A stretch of DNA of 64,000 nt from Candidatus Izemoplasmatales bacterium (GCA_041649275.1 JBAZNL010000006.1:1-64000), one strand, 5' to 3'; positions 18,815 to 27,659 are shown, counted from the stretch's first letter. Numbers and translations are program-made. The notes: generated from the sequence alone by a model not told the origin.

Positions 18815-21800
18815 CTATTCGTTCAGGATGCGTTTCTGCGTTTCGGCGGTTTCGGCGGTGCGTTCGCGGATCTGGTCGCGGGTGCCTTCGGCCTTCGCCA
18901 TCGAGTCCCTGAAGGCCTCGTCGGTCTTCTGCAGGATCCGGTCGGTGACGTCGACCTGGCGGTCGAAGGGATGCATCACGACGGCGTCGTTGGCGATGAT
19001 CGCCTCGTATTCCTTCTGGTTCTCGACGAACCGCTGGAAGGCGGCGTCGAAGGTCTCCTCGGTGGTGCGGTGCTCGCGGACGTAGTCGTCCTCGGCCTTC
19101 GCCATCCGGCGGTAGAGGTCGACGTAGTCCTGCGGGAGGCGGTCGCGGATCGCCTGGATCTTCGAGACGAACATCGGCCGGGCGTTGAACTTGAGGCTCT
19201 CGAGTTCGGAGAGTTCGGCCTCGAGGATCTTCTTGCGGGCGACGACGAGCGCGGTCTTGTCGGCGTCGAGCACGTCGAGCCGCTCCTGTTTCTGGGCGGG
19301 GAGCCCTTGGACGGTGGTGGCGAGGGAATCGAGCCGGGCCTTGATCTCGTTCTCGCGCTCCTCGAGTTTCGCGTCGATCGCGCGGTTCTCCGCTTCCATC
19401 TTCTCGTGGAGCGAGAGCTTCATGTCCTCGTAGGCGGCGACCAGACGGTCGAAACGGATTTTCGCGAGAGAGTGGCCGTCGCGCCGGTCCTTCTCGATTG
19501 TCGCGACGTCGCGCTTGATGTCGCGGCGGACGCCGTGCAGGTCGCGGTCGAGGCGCTTCTTGACGAAGGCGAGGCGGCGGTGCTCCTCGTCGACGCCCTC
19601 TTCGTAGCTTCGGTTCAGGCGATAGACGCGTTCGGACATCGCGGTTTCGAAGGAACGGTGCTCGCCGTCGAGGGCGGCGAAGTGTTCCCCGTCCTTCAAC
19701 GGCCGGCGGGCGGCGCGCCAGATCTCGAGGTCGTAGTGCTGGTCGACGATCGTCTTCTTGCGCTCGGAGGCTTGCATCGCGTCGTGGACGACGAGGACAT
19801 CGCGCGTGATCGTGGCGTCGAGCAGGCGGTCGAAGAAGCGGTCGAGGACGGCTTCGTAGTCGCGCAGGATCAGGATCGCCTCGACGTAGAAGCCTTCGAT
19901 CGCCTTCCGCCGGCGGGTCGCCCCGCGGATCGGGAACGAACGTTCCGCGGACAGGATCGCGAAGCGCGCAAACGCCGTCTCGATCGCGGCGAGGGTTTCG
20001 CCGGCGAGATCGTGCGATTCGGCCTTGCGGGCGATTTCGGCGATCGTCGATTTCGCCTCATCCATCGAGGCGAGGACCTCGTAGCGGTAGAAGCGCGAGA
20101 GCGAAAGCGATTCGATCTGGAGGTCGATGGTCTCCGGACGGAGGTCGAGAAGCAGCCGTCCGAAGGCGGTCAGGTGGCGGTCGACGCGCTCGATGAGATG
20201 GCGGTTGGCGACGTAGGCGTAGTGGTGGTAGTAGTCGATCGCGCGGCGATGCGCCGCGGTCTCCTTCATGAAGGTGAGGTCGAGCGCGCGAAGGGCGCGG
20301 TTGCGCTCGCCCTCGAGCAAGTAGGCGCGCTTGCGGGGATCGTCGACCTCGGCGACGTAGTCCTTCGCCGCGGCGGTCCGGGTCCGGTCGAGGTCGATCA
20401 ACTTCTGCGTCCGTCGGACGTAGTCGACGACGGCGGCGGAGCCGTCGGCGCGGGTCGTCTCGAGGACGCGTTCGCGTTCGCGAAAGGCGGCTTCGTAGAG
20501 CCGGTCGGTGCGGTCGCCTACGGCGAGCGCCGCGGCGGTCCGGCGCTTCGCCTCCTCGTCGATCAGCGCGGACTGACGGCGGAAGGCGGCTTCGGCAAGG
20601 ACGAACTGCTTGTCGAGGGCCTGGTCGTGGATCTCCTTCTCGAGCATGACGAGGGCGCGGTCGCGGCGCGACTCGGCGATCTCGACGCGGCGCTCGCGGT
20701 TGGCCGCGGTGGCCTTGCGCTCGATCTGCAGGAGCTGGTCGTTCTCGTCGGCCCGGATCTGGATCGCCTTGGCGTTGTTGTCGTGCTGGAAGTCGGCGAA
20801 GAAGCGGTCGAACTCGAGGTTCTTCAGGTATTTGTGGTAGTCGCCGGTGATCTCGGCGTTCTCCATCTGCTTCTTGACCTCGGCGACCTCGAGGCGGTTG
20901 TTGGACTCGAGGGCGATGATGTCGGTGGAGATGCGGTCGATGTCGGCGATCAGTTCGGAGAGCTTCGCGGTCACGGCGTTCACGGTCACGAGCATGTCGA
21001 CCTTGAAGTCGGCGAAGACCTTCGCCGACGTCTGGATGTACTGGACCCGCGTCTGGGTCAGGAGCTGGTTGAAGCGGATGAAGTCGGAGAGCATGTTGTC
21101 GATCTCGTCGAACGACTCGTTCACGAAGAACGCGAAGTTCGAATAGAGGTTGATCGAGTTCTGGTAGAACTGGCTCGGCATGTAGTAGGCGAGCTTGACC
21201 TCCTCGACGCGACGGAAGGAGTCGACCTTGATCTTGTGGATCTCGGTCTGGTATTTGGAGACGAGCAGGTCGCTCATCCGCTGGTTGCGCTTGAGGAGGA
21301 ACTTCGCCTTGGCGATCACGATCTGGTACATCATGATGTACTTCTCGCACTCGGCACGCTTGTTCCGGGAGTCGGCGTCGACGATCTTCCCCCCGATGAT
21401 CGACTTCGATTCCTCGAGTTCCTCGTTCACGAGCCGGTCGAAGTTGGCCTTCTCCTTCTCGACCGCCGCGATCTGGCGGACGAACTGGTCGACGAGCGAC
21501 TGGTTTACGACCGAGTGCGGCTTCTGGCGGACGGCGGAAAGGTCGTCGATCTTCTTTTTCTTGGCGGCGTAGACGGACGTCGTCGTCTTGAAGAGGGCGG
21601 TGATCTTGTTCTTCGTGTCGCGCAGGTTCTCGAGCACCTGCAGGATCGCCTGGGAGAGGAACTTGGCGTCGTTGAAGGCGCTGTCGCCCAGATCGCGCGC
21701 GAGCTGGTCGAGCATGTTCCGGGACTGGTCCATGGCGCGCAGGAGCTGTTCGTACTGCTCGTCGTTTCTCGCCGCATAGCCGCGCTTGATTTCCTCGAGG

Positions 21801-22264
21801 CGGTGTTCCTCGCCGTCGACGAAGCGGCGGTGGATCTCCGCCTCCCGGTCGATCGCGGCCGCGGCGTTCTTGCTCATCTCCTGGTACTTGGCGAAGGCTT
21901 CGTTCTGGATCGTCTGGAAGTCCTTGACGATCTCGAGGTACTTCGCGTCCTCGGCCGCGAGTTCCCCGCCGAGTTTCTCCGCGTGGGCGGCCTGGTCGGC
22001 GTCGAGCATGGCGAACAGCGCCGCGTATTCGTCCTCGACGGCCTTCAGGGCCGCGCCGAAGTCGCTTTCGTGTCGCTCGTATTCCATTCTCCGTTCCGCT
22101 TCGAAAACAGCGAAATCTGCTTGGATTTTCGCGATTTCCAAGTCGTATTGCTGCTCGATTTCGCGGACTGTCCGGTCGATCTCCGCGAGTTGCGCGGCGC
22201 GCAGCTCGGAAACGGGGGTCGACGGATGCGATTCGTTTGGCTTGACGACGCGCTTTACTGCCAT
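18815..22264 (-). CDS. Giant coiled-coil protein A (unknown function)
   Basis: A 1149-aa predicted cytoplasmic protein, first gene of a two-gene operon. Long alpha-helical heptad-like stretches cover most of the chain. A less charged, aromatic-rich segment (AYYMPSQFYQNSINLYSN, about residues 360-390) may be a globular interruption. No TM helix, ATP-binding motif or known domain is seen. The block DPRKRAYLLEGERNR near residue 640 matches a block at a similar position of the downstream protein, so the two may be divergent paralogues. The start has GGGGTGGAAG upstream. Composition matches neighbours, arguing against recent transfer. Confidence 0.7.
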   Translation of the reverse strand: MAVKRVVKPNESHPSTPVSELRAAQLAEIDRTVREIEQQYDLEIAKIQADFAVFEAERRMEYERHESDFGAALKAVEDEYAALFAMLDADQAAHAEKLGGELAAEDAKYLEIVKDFQTIQNEAFAKYQEMSKNAAAAIDREAEIHRRFVDGEEHRLEEIKRGYAARNDEQYEQLLRAMDQSRNMLDQLARDLGDSAFNDAKFLSQAILQVLENLRDTKNKITALFKTTTSVYAAKKKKIDDLSAVRQKPHSVVNQSLVDQFVRQIAAVEKEKANFDRLVNEELEESKSIIGGKIVDADSRNKRAECEKYIMMYQIVIAKAKFLLKRNQRMSDLLVSKYQTEIHKIKVDSFRRVEEVKLAYYMPSQFYQNSINLYSNFAFFVNESFDEIDNMLSDFIRFNQLLTQTRVQYIQTSAKVFADFKVDMLVTVNAVTAKLSELIADIDRISTDIIALESNNRLEVAEVKKQMENAEITGDYHKYLKNLEFDRFFADFQHDNNAKAIQIRADENDQLLQIERKATAANRERRVEIAESRRDRALVMLEKEIHDQALDKQFVLAEAAFRRQSALIDEEAKRRTAAALAVGDRTDRLYEAAFRERERVLETTRADGSAAVVDYVRRTQKLIDLDRTRTAAAKDYVAEVDDPRKRAYLLEGERNRALRALDLTFMKETAAHRRAIDYYHHYAYVANRHLIERVDRHLTAFGRLLLDLRPETIDLQIESLSLSRFYRYEVLASMDEAKSTIAEIARKAESHDLAGETLAAIETAFARFAILSAERSFPIRGATRRRKAIEGFYVEAILILRDYEAVLDRFFDRLLDATITRDVLVVHDAMQASERKKTIVDQHYDLEIWRAARRPLKDGEHFAALDGEHRSFETAMSERVYRLNRSYEEGVDEEHRRLAFVKKRLDRDLHGVRRDIKRDVATIEKDRRDGHSLAKIRFDRLVAAYEDMKLSLHEKMEAENRAIDAKLEERENEIKARLDSLATTVQGLPAQKQERLDVLDADKTALVVARKKILEAELSELESLKFNARPMFVSKIQAIRDRLPQDYVDLYRRMAKAEDDYVREHRTTEETFDAAFQRFVENQKEYEAIIANDAVVMHPFDRQVDVTDRILQKTDEAFRDSMAKAEGTRDQIRERTAETAETQKRILNE

Positions 22265-22294
22265 TCTTCCACCCCGGGCGTGACCATTAATGTC

Positions 22295-22323
22295 ATTATA
22301 GACGATACCGTCCTTTTTTTCAA
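22295..22323 (-). promoter_or_regulatory. Promoter of the coiled-coil operon
   Basis: On the minus strand TTGAAA (plus 22318-22323), 17-bp spacer, TATAAT (plus 22295-22300), 31 bp before the ATG. Confidence 0.85.
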
Positions 22324-22365
22324 CCGAATGACCGGAAAATAACGAGGTTAATTTCGTCCGCTTTT

Positions 22366-22374
22366 TGATATAAT
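22366..22374 (+). promoter_or_regulatory. Extended -10 promoter of ruvB operon
   Basis: TGA-TATAAT, 19 bp before the ruvB start; divergent from the coiled-coil promoter 43 bp away. Confidence 0.7.
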
Positions 22375-22392
22375 GGATGTGAGGTGGAGACG

Positions 22393-23397
22393 ATGGACAA
22401 ACGCGTGATAGCCAACAATCTGCTCGTCGACGACGAGATCGAAGCGACGCTCAGACCCCAGCGGTTCACGGAGTTCATCGGCCAGCCGAACGTCAAGGAG
22501 ATGATCCAGGTCGCCGTCGAAGCCGCGAAGAAGCGGCAGGAGACCCTCGACCACGTCCTCCTCTACGGTCCTCCCGGACTCGGGAAGACGACGCTCGCCC
22601 AGGTGATCGCCAACGAGATGGGCGTCTCGATGAAAACCTGCAGCGGTCCGACGATCGAGCGCACCGGCGACCTCGCCGCGATCCTGACGTCGCTCGAACC
22701 GGGCGACGTGCTCTTCATCGACGAGATCCACCGTTTGCCGAAGATCGTCGAGGAGATCCTCTATTCCTCGATGGAGGACTTCGTGATCGACATCGTCGTC
22801 GGGAAGGATGCGGGCGCCAAATCGATCCGCGTCGACCTCCCGCCGTTCACGCTGATCGGCGCGACGACGCGCTACGGCGACCTCACCGGGCCGCTCCGCG
22901 ATCGTTTCGGAATCGTCCACAAGCTCGACTTCTACGATGTCCCCGACCTCGAGATCATCTGTCGCCGCACCGCGAGGATCTACGACTGCACGATCGACGA
23001 ATCGGCCGTGAGCGAACTCGCCAAGCGCAGCCGCGGCACCCCCCGCATCGTCAACCGCCTGTTCCGCCGCGTCCGCGACTTCGCCGATGTCCTGAACGAC
23101 GGCGTCGTCACTGCCGCCGTGACCAAGACGGCGCTCGAAAAACTCAAGATCGACGAGACCGGACTCGACCGCAAGGACCGCGAGTACCTCGCCGCGATCA
23201 TCGACAAGTATCGCGGCGGTCCCGTCGGTCTCGAGACGATCGCCACCTCGATCAGCGAGGACCCGACGACGCTCGAAGACGTGTACGAACCCTATCTCAT
23301 CCAGATGGGCTTCGTCAGCCGGACGCCCCGCGGCCGGGTCGTCACCGAGAAGGGATACCAGCATCTCAAGAAAGGATACCAGGGCAGCCTGTTCTGA
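22393..23397 (+). CDS. ruvB: Holliday junction helicase subunit RuvB
   Basis: AAA+ motor that drives branch migration with RuvA during recombinational repair. At 334 aa it is full length. Walker A GPPGLGKTTLAQ near residue 56, Walker B LFIDEIHRL near 108, sensor/arginine-finger region GATTRYGDLTGPLRDRFG near 155, and the C-terminal winged helix are present. ATG 22393 is taken because GAGGTGG lies 5 nt upstream; the in-frame GTG at 22384 is inside that site. ruvA, usually just upstream, is not here. Confidence 0.96.
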   Translation: MDKRVIANNLLVDDEIEATLRPQRFTEFIGQPNVKEMIQVAVEAAKKRQETLDHVLLYGPPGLGKTTLAQVIANEMGVSMKTCSGPTIERTGDLAAILTSLEPGDVLFIDEIHRLPKIVEEILYSSMEDFVIDIVVGKDAGAKSIRVDLPPFTLIGATTRYGDLTGPLRDRFGIVHKLDFYDVPDLEIICRRTARIYDCTIDESAVSELAKRSRGTPRIVNRLFRRVRDFADVLNDGVVTAAVTKTALEKLKIDETGLDRKDREYLAAIIDKYRGGPVGLETIATSISEDPTTLEDVYEPYLIQMGFVSRTPRGRVVTEKGYQHLKKGYQGSLF

Positions 23398-23399
23398 AC

Positions 23400-24437
23400 A
23401 TGAAGACTTCCGATTTCGATTATGTCCTTCCGCCCGAACTGATCGCCCAGACGCCTCTTTCGGACCGTCAGGGCTCGCGCCTTCTGGTCTGCCGGCGCGA
23501 TTCGTTCGAGCTCGTCCACGACCATTTCTACAACATCGTCGAATATCTCGAAAAGGGCGACGTGCTCGTCGTGAACGACACCCGGGTCCTCCCCGCCCGG
23601 CTCGCCGGCATCAAGCGCGACACCGCCGCCGCGATCGAGATCCTGCTCCTCCGGCAACTCGAGGGCGACGTCTGGGAGACGCTCGCGAAACCCGCCAAAC
23701 GGGTCCGCGAACAGAGCGTGATCGTCTTCGGCGACGGACTCCTCGAGGCGACCTGCGTGGGCGTCGGCGAGGAGGGCATCCGCCTTCTCCGCTTCGCCTA
23801 CGACGGCGTGTTCCTCGAACTGCTCGACCGTCTCGGCGAGATGCCGCTGCCGCCGTACATCCACGAACAGCTCGCCGACCGCGACCGCTACCAGACCGTC
23901 TACTCGAAGGTCGTCGGATCGGCCGCGGCCCCGACCGCCGGACTGCATTTCACCCCCGAACTGCTCGACCGGATCCGCGCCCATGGCGTCACCGTCGCCT
24001 CCCTCACCCTCCACGTCGGCCTCGGTACCTTCCGGCCCGTCGCCGTCGAGGACGTGACGACGCACAGGATGCATTCCGAGTTCTACGCGCTCTCGGCCGA
24101 AACGGCCGCGACGCTCGAGGACGCGCGCCGCGAAGGTCGCCGGATCATCGCCGTCGGCACCACCTCGACGCGGACGCTCGAGACGGTGATGGCGAAATAC
24201 GGCCGCTTCGTTCCGGCTTCCGGATGGACCGACATCTTCATCTATCCGGGCTTCCGGTTCCGGGCGATCGACGGTCTCATCACCAACTTCCATTTGCCCA
24301 AGTCGACGCTCGTGATGCTCGTTTCCGCCTTCGCCTCGAAGGAGATCGTGTTTTCCGCCTACGCCGCCGCGATCGCCGAAAAGTACCGTTTCTTCTCGTT
24401 CGGCGACGCAATGCTGATCCTGCCGTCGAAGCATTGA
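23400..24437 (+). CDS. queA: S-adenosylmethionine:tRNA ribosyltransferase-isomerase
   Basis: Transfers and isomerises the ribosyl group of SAM onto preQ1 in tRNA, making epoxyqueuosine. It is 345 aa, normal length. Conserved blocks are FDYVLPPELIAQTP at the N-terminus, VNDTRVLPARL near residue 58, SAAAPTAGLHFT near 180 and GTTSTRTLE near 257. It begins 2 bp after ruvB and shares the operon with tgt, the preceding step of the same pathway. Confidence 0.97.
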   Translation: MKTSDFDYVLPPELIAQTPLSDRQGSRLLVCRRDSFELVHDHFYNIVEYLEKGDVLVVNDTRVLPARLAGIKRDTAAAIEILLLRQLEGDVWETLAKPAKRVREQSVIVFGDGLLEATCVGVGEEGIRLLRFAYDGVFLELLDRLGEMPLPPYIHEQLADRDRYQTVYSKVVGSAAAPTAGLHFTPELLDRIRAHGVTVASLTLHVGLGTFRPVAVEDVTTHRMHSEFYALSAETAATLEDARREGRRIIAVGTTSTRTLETVMAKYGRFVPASGWTDIFIYPGFRFRAIDGLITNFHLPKSTLVMLVSAFASKEIVFSAYAAAIAEKYRFFSFGDAMLILPSKH

Positions 24438-24484
24438 TGCCCGCTCCATCCATCCACGCAAAGTCCCTATAGGAGGTTCCATCC

Positions 24485-25057
24485 ATGGAAAAGAAAATAC
24501 TCGTCGAAGTTTCCGCACGTCATGTGCACCTGTCCCCCACCGCGCTCGAGACGCTGTTCGGCCCGGGATACCAGCTTACCGTCAAGAAACCCCTCTCCCA
24601 ACCCGGCCAGTACGCCGCCGAGGAACGCGTCACCGTCGTCGGCCCGAAGAAGGAGCTCGCCGGCATCTCGATCCTCGGTCCGGTCCGCAAGGACACCCAG
24701 GTCGAGCTTTCGCTCACTGACGCGCGCTCGATCGGGATCGTCGCCCCGGTCCGCGAATCCGGCGACATCAAGGCCAGCGCCCCCTGCCGCATCGTCGGTC
24801 CGAAGGGCGAGATCACCGTCTCCGAGGGCGTCATCATCGCCAAGCGCCACATCCATCTGACGCCGGCCGACGCCGCCGCCTGGGGTCTTTCGGACAAGGA
24901 GAAGGTCCTCGTCCGCATCGACACCGAAGGCCGCTCGCTGATCTTCGGCGACGTCGTCTGCCGCGTCCGCGCCGACTTCGCCACGGCGATGCACATCGAT
25001 ACCGACGAAGGGAACGCCGCCGGCGTTTCCGGCGTCGTCTACGGCACCATCCTCTGA
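24485..25057 (+). CDS. pduL: PduL-type phosphate acyltransferase
   Basis: Exchanges CoA for phosphate on propionyl- or acetyl-CoA, feeding substrate-level ATP synthesis through acetate/propionate kinase. At 190 aa it has the length of the catalytic core, without an N-terminal microcompartment-targeting extension. Both zinc-site repeats are visible: VSARHVHLSP near residue 10 and AKRHIHLTP near 120. It has a strong AGGAGG site 7 nt upstream and lies between queA and tgt, whose pathway is unrelated. No microcompartment genes are nearby, so a phosphotransacetylase role in general metabolism is likely. Confidence 0.9.
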   Translation: MEKKILVEVSARHVHLSPTALETLFGPGYQLTVKKPLSQPGQYAAEERVTVVGPKKELAGISILGPVRKDTQVELSLTDARSIGIVAPVRESGDIKASAPCRIVGPKGEITVSEGVIIAKRHIHLTPADAAAWGLSDKEKVLVRIDTEGRSLIFGDVVCRVRADFATAMHIDTDEGNAAGVSGVVYGTIL

Positions 25058-25070
25058 TCGGCTGAAGGCG

Positions 25071-26183
25071 ATGCCGTTCTCTTTCGACGTCGTCCGCGCA
25101 TCCCGCGAGACGAAAGCCCGGATCGGCGTCCTGCATACGTCCCACGGCGACTTCGAGACGCCGATCTTCATGCCCGTCGGCACCCAGGCGACCGTCAAGA
25201 CGCTCGACCCGCAGGAGACGATGGAAGTGAGCGACGGCCTCATCCTCGGCAACACCTACCATCTCTGGCTGCAGCCGGGGGACGCCGTCGTCAAGGCCCA
25301 CGGCGGGATCCGCGGGTTCATGAGATGGGACGGCGGCCTGCTTACCGACTCGGGCGGATTCCAGGTCTTCAGCCTCTCCAAGATCCGCAAGATCAGGGAG
25401 GAAGGCGTCGAGTTCCGGCATCATCTGTCGGGCGAGCGCCTGTTCATGACCCCCGAGGACAGCATCCGCGTCCAGAACAATCTCGGCGCCGACATCATCA
25501 TGAGCTTCGACGAGTGTCCGCCGTTCGATTCGTCCTACGACTACATGAAGAAGTCCGTCGAACGGACCGTCCGGTGGGCCGCGCGCGGCAAAGCCGCGCA
25601 CGCCGACCCCGACGGCCAGGCGCTGTTCGGCATCGTCCAGGGCGGACCGCACCGCGACCTGCGCGCCTATTGCGCGTCGGAACTGCAGAAGATCGACTTT
25701 CCGGGATACTCGATCGGAGGTCTCGCGATCGGCGAGACCAAGGCCGAGATGTACGAGGTCCTTGGCTACATGGACGAACTGCTTCCGAAGGACAAGCCGC
25801 GCTACCTGATGGGCGTCGGTTCCCCCGACGACCTGATCGTCGGCGCGATGAACGGCGTCGACATGTTCGACTGCGTGCTGCCGACGCGGATCGCCCGCCA
25901 CGGCACGGCGATGACCTCGCACGGCAAGGTCGTGATCAAGAACCGGGAATACGAAAACGACATGGGCCCGCTCGATCCCGACTGCGACTGCAAGGTCTGC
26001 CGCACCTACACCCGCTCCTACCTCCGGCACCTCTTCAAGGCCGACGAGATCCTCGGACTCCGGCTCGTCACCTATCACAACCTCCATTTCCTGAAGGGGC
26101 TGATGCACGCGATCCGCGCCGCCGTCAGGGAAGACCGGCTCGTCGCCTTCAAGGACGCTTTCTTCGCCCGGTACTATCGCTAG
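25071..26183 (+). CDS. tgt: Queuine/preQ1 tRNA-guanine transglycosylase
   Basis: Swaps guanine-34 of GUN-anticodon tRNAs for preQ1. It is 370 aa, standard length. The substrate block DSGGFQVFSL is near residue 89, the nucleophile region GVDMFDCVLPTR near 261, and the zinc site CDCKVC with the downstream His in RHLF near 305-320. It follows pduL by 13 bp and completes the ruvB-queA-(pduL)-tgt operon. Confidence 0.97.
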   Translation: MPFSFDVVRASRETKARIGVLHTSHGDFETPIFMPVGTQATVKTLDPQETMEVSDGLILGNTYHLWLQPGDAVVKAHGGIRGFMRWDGGLLTDSGGFQVFSLSKIRKIREEGVEFRHHLSGERLFMTPEDSIRVQNNLGADIIMSFDECPPFDSSYDYMKKSVERTVRWAARGKAAHADPDGQALFGIVQGGPHRDLRAYCASELQKIDFPGYSIGGLAIGETKAEMYEVLGYMDELLPKDKPRYLMGVGSPDDLIVGAMNGVDMFDCVLPTRIARHGTAMTSHGKVVIKNREYENDMGPLDPDCDCKVCRTYTRSYLRHLFKADEILGLRLVTYHNLHFLKGLMHAIRAAVREDRLVAFKDAFFARYYR

Positions 26184-26221
26184 GGACGTTCGTCCGGACA
26201 TCGAATTATACGTTCCTCTTA

Positions 26222-26250
26222 TTGAATATTCGCCCGACATTACGTATAAT
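26222..26250 (+). promoter_or_regulatory. Promoter of ftsZ
   Basis: TTGAAT (26222-26227), 17-bp spacer, TATAAT (26245-26250). Confidence 0.85.
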
Positions 26251-26256
26251 GATTAT

Positions 26257-26367
26257 AAAGCGCGCACCGCTTCGGACCGGCGTCAAGATCGTGTCCGAAG
26301 GCCGTGCGCAGAGCATCACGCCGGGTTTTCACAAAACCGCGACGAAGCTGCGCCAGGGGGGTCCTCC
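26257..26367 (+). promoter_or_regulatory. Structured ftsZ leader
   Basis: About 110 nt of leader. GCGCAC (26262-26267) pairs with GTGCGC (26304-26309) and inside it TTCGGAC (26271-26277) with GTCCGAA (26293-26299), forming one long interrupted helix. A second small hairpin GGTTTT/AAAACC (26324-26329 with 26333-26338) lies before the ribosome site. Neither is followed by a T-run, so this is not a simple attenuator. It matches no riboswitch I recognise. Confidence 0.45.
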
Positions 26368-27537
26368 ATGTTCGACATGAATGAGAATTTCAACCAGAAA
26401 CCGATGATCAAGGTCATCGGCGTCGGCGGCGGCGGCGGCTCGGCCATCAACCGCATGATCGAGAACGACGTCCAGGGCGTGGAATTCATCGCGATGAACA
26501 CCGACGCCCAGGTCCTCCGCCTCTCCAAGGCGGACGTCCGCCTGCAGCTCGGGAAGATGCTCACGCGCGGACTCGGCGCCGGCGCCAATCCCGAGGTCGG
26601 CCGCCAGGCCGCCCTCGAATCCGAAGACGAGATCCGCGAGATCCTGTCGGACACCGACATGGTCTTCATCACCGCCGGCATGGGCGGCGGCACCGGCACC
26701 GGCGCCGCGCCGGTGATCGCCCGCATCGCCCGCGAGATGGGCTGCCTCACGATCGGCATCGTGACCAAGCCGTTCTCCTTCGAAGGCCGCAAGCGCACCA
26801 CCGTCGCGATGCAGGGCGTCGAGGAACTCCGTCCCTACGTCGACACCCTGATCGTGATTCCCAACGACAAGCTGCTCTACGTCGTCGAGAAGGACACGCC
26901 CTACCTCGACGCCTTCCGCGAGGCCGACAACGTCCTCCGCCAGGGCGTCCAGGGCATCACCGAGATCATCGCCGTCCCCGGCGTCGTCAACGTCGACTTC
27001 GCCGACGTCAAGACCGTCATGAAGGACAAGGGCACCGCGCTCATGGGCATCGGCATCGCCTCCGGCGAGAACCGCGCCGTCGAAGCCGCCCGCGACGCAA
27101 TCCGGAGCCCGCTCCTCGAAACCTCGATCAACGGCGCCACCGACGCCATCGTCAACATCACCTCCGGCCTCAACGCCTCGCTCTACGAGATCCACGAGAT
27201 CGTCGACGAGATCCAGAAGAGCTCGACGACCGACATCAACGTCATCTACGGGTCCGCGATCAACACCGACCTCGGCGACGAGATCGTCGTCACCGTGATC
27301 GCGACCGGCTTCTCCGACGACCCGCTCAAGCGCGAACAGCTCCTCAAGACCGAACCGAAGCCGGTGATCCCGGCCGTCGAACCGGTTCCCGCGAAGGAAC
27401 CGCCGAAGTCGAAGAAGGAAGTCAAGAAAGAGGAGAAGGTCAAGCGCGAGGTCGAGAAGCAGCAGCCGAAGAAGCCCGAAGAAGAACCCGAGGACGTCTC
27501 GATCCCCTCGTGGCTCAAGGACCGTTTCAAGAAGTAG
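26368..27537 (+). CDS. ftsZ: Cell division protein FtsZ
   Basis: Tubulin-like GTPase that builds the division ring. Its 389 aa include VIGVGGGGGSAINRM near residue 16 and the tubulin signature GGGTGTGAAPV near 108. After the globular domain comes a charged Lys/Glu-rich linker (about 325-375) and a conserved C-terminal peptide VSIPSWLKDRF, the docking site for membrane anchors such as SepF. sepF is present at 32396-32716, and no ftsA is seen here. The start follows GGGGGGTCCTCC. Confidence 0.98.
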   Translation: MFDMNENFNQKPMIKVIGVGGGGGSAINRMIENDVQGVEFIAMNTDAQVLRLSKADVRLQLGKMLTRGLGAGANPEVGRQAALESEDEIREILSDTDMVFITAGMGGGTGTGAAPVIARIAREMGCLTIGIVTKPFSFEGRKRTTVAMQGVEELRPYVDTLIVIPNDKLLYVVEKDTPYLDAFREADNVLRQGVQGITEIIAVPGVVNVDFADVKTVMKDKGTALMGIGIASGENRAVEAARDAIRSPLLETSINGATDAIVNITSGLNASLYEIHEIVDEIQKSSTTDINVIYGSAINTDLGDEIVVTVIATGFSDDPLKREQLLKTEPKPVIPAVEPVPAKEPPKSKKEVKKEEKVKREVEKQQPKKPEEEPEDVSIPSWLKDRFKK

Positions 27538-27558
27538 GCAACCCCGTTTCCGCGACCC

Positions 27559-27599
27559 ATCAGGCCGAGCGTTTCCGCGCTTGGCCTGATTCTTATTTT
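27559..27599 (+). terminator. Intrinsic terminator of ftsZ
   Basis: 13-bp stem 27559-27571 / 27578-27590 (one G-U pair) with a 6-nt loop and the tail TCTTATTTT. Confidence 0.9.
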
Positions 27600-27602
27600 C
27601 CG

Positions 27603-27620
27603 GAGGTTGTAAACAACCTC
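27603..27620 (+). promoter_or_regulatory. Candidate operator overlapping the mgtE -35
   Basis: Perfect 18-bp palindrome GAGGTTGTAAACAACCTC (8-bp arms, AA centre). The -35 hexamer TTGTAA lies inside it, and no T-run follows, so a repressor site is more likely than a terminator. Confidence 0.6.
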
Positions 27621-27635
27621 GAATGATGGTACAAT
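27607..27635 (+). promoter_or_regulatory. Promoter of the mgtE-mgtE-yhbY-surE-yggS-sepF operon
   Basis: TTGTAA, 17-bp spacer, TGG-extended TACAAT (27630-27635). Confidence 0.8.
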
Positions 27636-27659
27636 GGACTGATGGAAGGAGGGATTCCG

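Noticed and set aside
18971..22342. 1123-codon open frame on the plus strand opposite coiled-coil gene A
   Set aside because: Same antisense artefact (Leu/Val/Asp/Glu-rich, no domains). The minus-strand reading has a consensus promoter, good ribosome site and sensible helical protein composition.
26184..26200. Short GGAC/GTCC hairpin after tgt
   Set aside because: Only 4 bp of stem and no T-run.
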